From assembly GCA_028279945.1 (NCBI GenBank), contig JANQMT010000201.1, positions 1 to 26,664 of the forward strand: a stretch of 26,664 nucleotides of DNA, in the 5' to 3' direction. Below, one piece after another: positions 22,904-26,664 of this stretch. The stretch's first letter is position 1. Each line of letters opens with the position of its first letter. The notes under the pieces were generated by a model. That model saw only the letters and a program-made list of their open reading frames with translations. It searched no databases and was not told the origin of the DNA. Both the position numbers and the translations under genes were made by a program. The stretch comes from JAKSCF01 sp028279945. GTDB taxonomy: Bacteria > Bacillota > Clostridia > Peptostreptococcales > JAAYPU01.

Positions 22904-24181
22904 TTAAAAGGCAAGATTTCTAAAGAACAATGCAATCTCCGGTACAAAGATCATGAGCAACGATGCAAACACAAATATGATCAGGTACGGTAATAATCCC
23001 TGTACAACCGTTTTAAATGATTGATCAAATATTGCTGAAGCCGTAAATATGTTACAGCCAAAAGGCGGTGTGACTGCACCAACTGCAGCTTGAAGTGTAA
23101 CAATCATCCCTAAATGTATTGGATCAACACCTGCTTCAAGTGCAACAGGGAAAAATATTGGTGTTAGTATTAATATAACCGGTATAGAATCAACAAACAT
23201 ACAGGCCAAGAAGAAGAAACCACTGACTGTCAGCAGTACGACTATGGCACTGGGGTCTGTTCCAAGTAAAGCTTTAATCATGGTCTGGGGGATAGATGCA
23301 AAGGTGATGACCCATGAAAAGGCAGCCCCTGCAGATAGTAAAATAAATACCGTTCCGGTAACCACACCTGTTGAAAAAGCAATGTCTACCAAATCTTTCC
23401 ACGATACAGTTTTGTATATGAACTTTTCTACCACAACAGCATAAATAACAGATACTGCTGCTGCTTCGGTGGGGCTAAAAATACCCGTATATATTCCCCC
23501 TAATATCAGTACCGGAAATCCCAGAGGTATGGCGGCTTCCTTAAACTTTTTACCTCTTTCACCCCATGTCATTTTTTCGGTGGGAGTTATGCCTTTAACA
23601 CCGGCAATAAAAAATTCATAAACAGCAAACAAGACAAACAACACTAATCCGGGTCCAATCCCTGCTATAAACATTTCCGCAACGGATACGCCTGTTAATA
23701 CGGAATACATGATCATAGCAATACTGGGTGGAATCAATAACGCAATATTAGCAGCGGACATTAAAAGTCCGATAGAATGAGACGTAGAATAGTTTAACCC
23801 TTCTAATTGCCGACGCATTGGTCGACCTATGGCAACTAAAGTCGCTTGAGTCGATCCGGATATAGCGCCAAATATAGTACATGTCCCGGCAGTTGTGATG
23901 GCCATCCCCCCTCTTACATGCCCTACAAGACTTCCAACAAAATTAAGCAGCCTTTGAGCAGTTTGACCGGCGCTCATGATCTCAGCTGCATATATAAACA
24001 TAGGCACAGCAAGTAAAACAAATGAATTTACCCCTGCTGTAAATTGAGATACAATATTGGTTAATTCAAAATTAGGATAATACTTCATCATTACTGCAAA
24101 GGGCCCTACAATCATACCTAAAAACATAGGCAAGGCAAGAATTAAAAACCCAAACATAGCGACTAGTAATAATATAATCAT
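22904..24181 (-). CDS. dctM: TRAP transporter large permease (DctM family)
   Basis: This is the large membrane subunit that performs ion-coupled (usually Na+-driven) transport, with about twelve hydrophobic segments. Typical blocks are AIFGAISGSTQATLVAIG-like (CTIFGAISGSTQATLVAIG), LLIPPSIAMIMYSVLTGVSVAEMFIAGIGPG, GIFSPTEAAAVSVIYAV and PPFGCNIFTAS. The open frame begins with a TTG at 24190. I start at ATG 24181 (425 residues, MIILLLVAMFGFLI) because AAGGA then lies about 10 nt upstream. It is 32 nt after dctQ and 65 nt before dctP. Confidence 0.94.
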   Translation of the reverse strand: MIILLLVAMFGFLILALPMFLGMIVGPFAVMMKYYPNFELTNIVSQFTAGVNSFVLLAVPMFIYAAEIMSAGQTAQRLLNFVGSLVGHVRGGMAITTAGTCTIFGAISGSTQATLVAIGRPMRRQLEGLNYSTSHSIGLLMSAANIALLIPPSIAMIMYSVLTGVSVAEMFIAGIGPGLVLFVLFAVYEFFIAGVKGITPTEKMTWGERGKKFKEAAIPLGFPVLILGGIYTGIFSPTEAAAVSVIYAVVVEKFIYKTVSWKDLVDIAFSTGVVTGTVFILLSAGAAFSWVITFASIPQTMIKALLGTDPSAIVVLLTVSGFFFLACMFVDSIPVILILTPIFFPVALEAGVDPIHLGMIVTLQAAVGAVTPPFGCNIFTASAIFDQSFKTVVQGLLPYLIIFVFASLLMIFVPEIALFFRNLAF

Positions 24182-24213
24182 TGCGTGCAAATCCTTTCTA
24201 TCATTTTTATTTT

Positions 24214-24753
24214 TTATAAAGTAATGTCGGCATCAGAGCTTCCGTAGGTTTGCTCCGAACCCATATAAATTCTATCTTTATACTTAATATTTAAAACAAA
24301 AGTGATAGCATATTGAATAGCCGATAGGAAAAACCCTGTAGGCATTACTATGATCGTCCACCATGCCGGTATGGATAATGCAGGTGTAATTCTACCCAAT
24401 GCTTTTACATCCATAACATAATTCCAGGTTAATCTTGCTATTGCAAGCAGGCATATCGCACTTACTATTGCGTTAATAATCATCATTGCCTTCTTAAATC
24501 TATGAGGAACCATATCTAAGACAGCTGTCATTGTAATATGCTTTCCGGTTCGTGCAGCATAACTTACCGTCATAAAGGTTACCCCGAAGAGTAAGAAAAT
24601 ACTTGTTTCCTCTGCTGCTTTCCAGCTGTAATTAAAAAACTGTCGTGTTATGACATTGCTAATCAATATTAGAGATATAAATATAATTCCATATGCAATA
24701 ATTATTCTTTCCATTTTTTTAATGAATTGATTAAGCTTTTTTAATAAATTCAA
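24214..24753 (-). CDS. dctQ: TRAP transporter small permease (DctQ family)
   Basis: This is the small four-helix membrane subunit, which pairs with DctM. Hydrophobic helices lie in IIIAYGIIFISLILISNVITRQF, EETSIFLLFGVTFMTVSYA, IINAIVSAICLLAIARLTWNYV and WWTIIVMPTGFFLSAIQYAI. The conserved E-E-T and the R-x-G-K-H-I (ARTGKHI) positions are present. The start is uncertain: TTG 24753 (11 nt after AGGAG; 179 residues) is my choice, while the frame continues to a TTG at 24795 without a ribosome binding site. It is the first gene of the TRAP-racemase-dehydratase operon. Confidence 0.9.
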   Translation of the reverse strand: MNLLKKLNQFIKKMERIIIAYGIIFISLILISNVITRQFFNYSWKAAEETSIFLLFGVTFMTVSYAARTGKHITMTAVLDMVPHRFKKAMMIINAIVSAICLLAIARLTWNYVMDVKALGRITPALSIPAWWTIIVMPTGFFLSAIQYAITFVLNIKYKDRIYMGSEQTYGSSDADITL

Positions 24754-25159
24754 ACGATTATACACTCCTTTTCTTCTGTTACCTATACACCTCAATCAAG
24801 TAAGCAATTTCAATATATTCAGAATATTTAAGTGGTTACACCATACTATTCGTAGTTATATAAGGGGTTTAAAATTAAGTTTGATTCTTATAAACGTGTG
24901 GATTCATGTGGTATTTGACTTTCAGTTAATTTTTATTAGGAAATTACGAATAGATTATTTTAATAGACATTTTATGATATTGAAATTGGTTAAACAGTTC
25001 TTACTTTCACAATTTTTATTATTATCTCAAAATTCATTTAATTTAGCTATCCCTCATTGTAACTATTTATTCCCCCTCTAAAGTACTACCACATCCATTT
25101 TAGGTGCATTGTTTTACGCTTATGCCAAGCCAAATACGTGAACTATGGCAAAAAATAAA

Positions 25160-25179
25160 ATAAAGGGATACCCCTTTAT
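25160..25179. repeat. Perfect inverted repeat in the divergent intergenic region
   Basis: ATAAAGGG (25160-25167) and CCCTTTAT (25172-25179) are exact inverted copies around ATAC. The arm AAAGGG..CCCTTT resembles that of the acoB-acoX hairpin at 16068-16093. There is no U-run on either side, so a terminator is unlikely. Confidence 0.55.
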
Positions 25180-25246
25180 CCACAATAAGTTTATTAATAA
25201 AAATAGCTTCTCCTTTAGAGCATATTTTATCAAAAAAAATGACATG

Positions 25247-25289
25247 TTTCAACGAATTCGAATTCAACTCACACACCTTTAAGTTGAAA
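25247..25289. promoter_or_regulatory. TTCAAC half-sites overlapping the LuxR-type gene promoter
   Basis: TTTCAAC (25247-25253) and TTCAAC (25263-25268) are followed by the inverse copy GTTGAAA (25283-25289), which contains the -35 element. A 12-bp palindrome, GAATTCGAATTC, lies between the first two. This arrangement could be a site for autoregulation. Confidence 0.35.
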
Positions 25290-25312
25290 AACAGCTCTTT
25301 ATGCAGTATAAT
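25284..25312 (+). promoter_or_regulatory. Sigma-A type promoter of the LuxR-type regulator
   Basis: TTGAAA (25284-25289) and a perfect TATAAT (25307-25312) are separated by 17 bp. This predicts a leader of about 50 nt before the start codon. Confidence 0.75.
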
Positions 25313-25369
25313 TAATGGTATTACATTTTTAAGTGTTTTAAATATTAGTGATTAAGGATGTGAATATTT

Positions 25370-26458
25370 ATGAACAACTTATTAAATGATAACGACTATA
25401 AAAAATTAACTGAATTTAATTTATTACTTAGAAAAAGTAAATCTCATGATTTCGAGTATTACGTCCTCAGCTTATTGAATGATATTTTTGACTTCAATTT
25501 CAGTACTTTCTTTACCTATTCCGACAGCGGCTTTGTAGAAGACGTTGTGGGCTATAATGTTACAGATAGTTTAATTCAAGACTATATCAATTTTTATCAA
25601 AAAAAGGATCTTATTATTGAGTATTTAAATAAACACCAGTATACGAATCAAACCGAGCAAATCATTGTTTTAACAGACATTTATGAAGAAGGCGGCTACA
25701 AAAATATTGAATACTATGATTTTTTAATCAATAATGATTTATATTATAATATGGCTCTAATCATCAACCCAAGAGGTGATGGCATAAGGATTTTACGCAA
25801 GAAAGAAAAAGGAAAATTCACCGATAGAGAACGTCAAATCGCTCATTATATTTGTGAAATTTTCTCCAGTCAATATCAAATCATACAAGAAAATCGTAAG
25901 CTAAAGGATGAAATTGAGCTGTTTAATAAGAGTAAAGAAAATATGCATTTTGGTTTTATGATCTTCGATAAAGATTTAAAGCTCATTAACCTGAACAAAT
26001 TAGCTCTGAAATACAGCTTTGCTATCACAGGCAAATATATGGTAGACAGTTTAATCGATGAGTTTAAAAAAATAATTAATGAAGAAATTAAAGAAGAGTT
26101 TTTTATCAACCCCACCAATTCATCTATTTATAAATCCATCAAATCATATATTTTAGAAGTCATACCCTCCACCTCTATTGAAGATAATAATATGATTAAT
26201 ACTTACTACATGGTATATATATATGACAAATCTTGGTTTGAACAAATTTCAAATAAGTTTGTCCATGTTAAAGAAGAGTTTAATCTTACAACACGAGAAC
26301 AAGAAATAGTATCGTTAGTTATTAAAGGTTTAAGCAATAAAGATATTGCGGACAATCTGTGTATCAGTATCTATACCGTAAAAAAACACATGAAGAATAT
26401 TTTCAGAAAAATGAACGTCACCAGCCGATCCGCTATTATCAGTAAAACATTGTGCTGA
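25370..26458 (+). CDS. LuxR-family transcriptional regulator with GAF/PAS-like sensor region
   Basis: This is a 362-residue regulator. The N-terminal ~170 residues resemble a GAF-type sensor (hydrophobic strands, a helix ending in FTDRERQIAHYICEIFSSQYQ), followed by a PAS-like segment (about 190-290, FGFMIFDKDLKLINLNKLAL...). The C-terminal LuxR/GerE helix-turn-helix is clear at about 297-352 (LTTREQEIVSLVIKGLSNKDIADNLCISIYTVKKHMKNIFRKMNV). No receiver domain with a phosphoacceptor Asp is evident, so it is probably a one-component sensor. An AAGGATG ribosome binding site precedes the ATG. It is divergent from the TRAP operon, the classic position for its regulator; the ligand could be the transported acid. 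Confidence 0.9.
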   Translation: MNNLLNDNDYKKLTEFNLLLRKSKSHDFEYYVLSLLNDIFDFNFSTFFTYSDSGFVEDVVGYNVTDSLIQDYINFYQKKDLIIEYLNKHQYTNQTEQIIVLTDIYEEGGYKNIEYYDFLINNDLYYNMALIINPRGDGIRILRKKEKGKFTDRERQIAHYICEIFSSQYQIIQENRKLKDEIELFNKSKENMHFGFMIFDKDLKLINLNKLALKYSFAITGKYMVDSLIDEFKKIINEEIKEEFFINPTNSSIYKSIKSYILEVIPSTSIEDNNMINTYYMVYIYDKSWFEQISNKFVHVKEEFNLTTREQEIVSLVIKGLSNKDIADNLCISIYTVKKHMKNIFRKMNVTSRSAIISKTLC

Positions 26459-26464
26459 TAAAAT

Positions 26465-26487
26465 AGACTATATCAAGAACATAGTCT
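26465..26487 (+). terminator. Short hairpin after the LuxR-type gene
   Basis: AGACTAT (26465-26471) and ATAGTCT (26481-26487) form a perfect 7-bp stem with a 9-nt loop just after the stop codon. No T-run follows, so termination is doubtful. Confidence 0.35.
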
Positions 26488-26550
26488 GACGCTAATCGAA
26501 AAATGAATACAGGCGTATAAATATTCGTTAATGCATTCATTTGGAGAAAA

Positions 26551-26664
26551 TTTGATGGCATATGGACTATAAAAGCCTAACCGCAAACAATCGCCGTCCA
26601 TGGCTTAAGTTTGCTAACAAACGTCCTGTTTGTTCACGACTTTTATAGCCCATCTGCCACCTAA
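26551..26664 (-). ncRNA. Cloverleaf-like inverted-repeat element, possible structured RNA or small mobile repeat
   Basis: The outer arms TGGCATATGGACTATAAAAG (26556-26575) and the inverse of 26640-26659 match at 18 of 20 positions, and weaker pairing reaches the window edge. Inside are two perfect hairpins: AACAAAC/GTTTGTT (26616-26622/26628-26634), and GCAAAC/GTTTGC (26583-26588/26609-26614) with an inner GCC/GGC. Read on the minus strand, both loops show GGA (AGGAC and ATGGAC). The three-way junction is clear from the sequence; the strand and function are inferred. It may continue beyond the window. Confidence 0.5.

Larger units (their letters stand above)
24754..25369. other. 616-bp intergenic region between the divergent dctQ and LuxR-type genes
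   Basis: I see no credible gene here. An open frame at 24881-25081 has biased AT-rich content and no ribosome binding site. The region must hold the dctQ promoter; the best guess (minus strand TTGAAA near 24813, weak TGTATA 18 bp later) is poor. A 13-bp palindrome (ATATTCAGAATAT, 24815-24827) and the inverted repeats listed separately are candidate operators. Confidence 0.5.

Noticed and set aside
24881..25081. 66-codon open frame in the divergent intergenic region
   Set aside because: It has no ribosome binding site, shows low-complexity AT-rich composition with Phe/Leu/Ile runs, and has no gene-like context.
25113..25128. Possible minus-strand sigma-54 promoter (TGGC... AAGC) for the TRAP operon
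   Set aside because: Only the GG and GC spacing fits; the -12 element lacks TTGC, and the leader would be about 350 nt long.

Overview
The window is low-GC DNA with strong AGGAGG-type ribosome binding sites, several TTG/GTG starts, lipoprotein signal peptides and an [FeFe]-hydrogenase maturase (HydF). This points to an anaerobic member of the Clostridia (Firmicutes); I cannot name the genus. It holds about 22 convincing genes. I see no tRNA, rRNA, CRISPR array, transposase or phage gene.

Left part, + strand. A large methyl-accepting chemotaxis protein (310-3057) is followed by a complete Liv-type ABC importer: binding lipoprotein, two permeases and two ATPases (3228-8027). A structured leader with an intrinsic terminator (8134-8228) separates this from aspA-hydF and a TM1266-family gene (8313-11301). 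That group joins aspartate ammonia-lyase to hydrogenase H-cluster assembly.

Middle part, - strand. An AcoR-like sigma-54 activator (11601-13562) lies just downstream of a 2-oxoacid/acetoin dehydrogenase operon. Read in the direction of transcription, the operon is DUF6506, Lin0512-family protein, E1 alpha, E1 beta, AcoX-like NAD-kinase-fold protein and E2 (18819 down to 13724). A near-consensus -24/-12 promoter (18864-18881) precedes the first gene, and three phased TTCCCA-containing dyads (19017-19072) lie further upstream. Activator, promoter and candidate enhancer form a coherent sigma-54 regulon.

Right part, - strand. A TRAP carboxylate transporter (dctQ, dctM, dctP; 24753 down to 21771) is followed by an Asp/Glu/hydantoin-racemase superfamily enzyme and an IlvD/Edd dehydratase. 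These genes are separated by hairpins and an 11-bp iterated repeat. A strong terminator (18983-19018) divides this operon from the aco-like operon. A divergent LuxR-type regulator (25370-26458) is a plausible controller of the transporter operon.

Inferred function: the two minus-strand operons could form one catabolic route. The TRAP system would import a hydroxy- or sugar-acid, the racemase-fold enzyme would adjust it, and the dehydratase would make a 2-oxoacid. The TPP-dependent E1/E2 complex would then decarboxylate it oxidatively to an acyl-CoA. This substrate flow is a hypothesis. The window ends in a cloverleaf-like inverted repeat (26551-26664) whose minus-strand RNA would show GGA in both hairpin loops.
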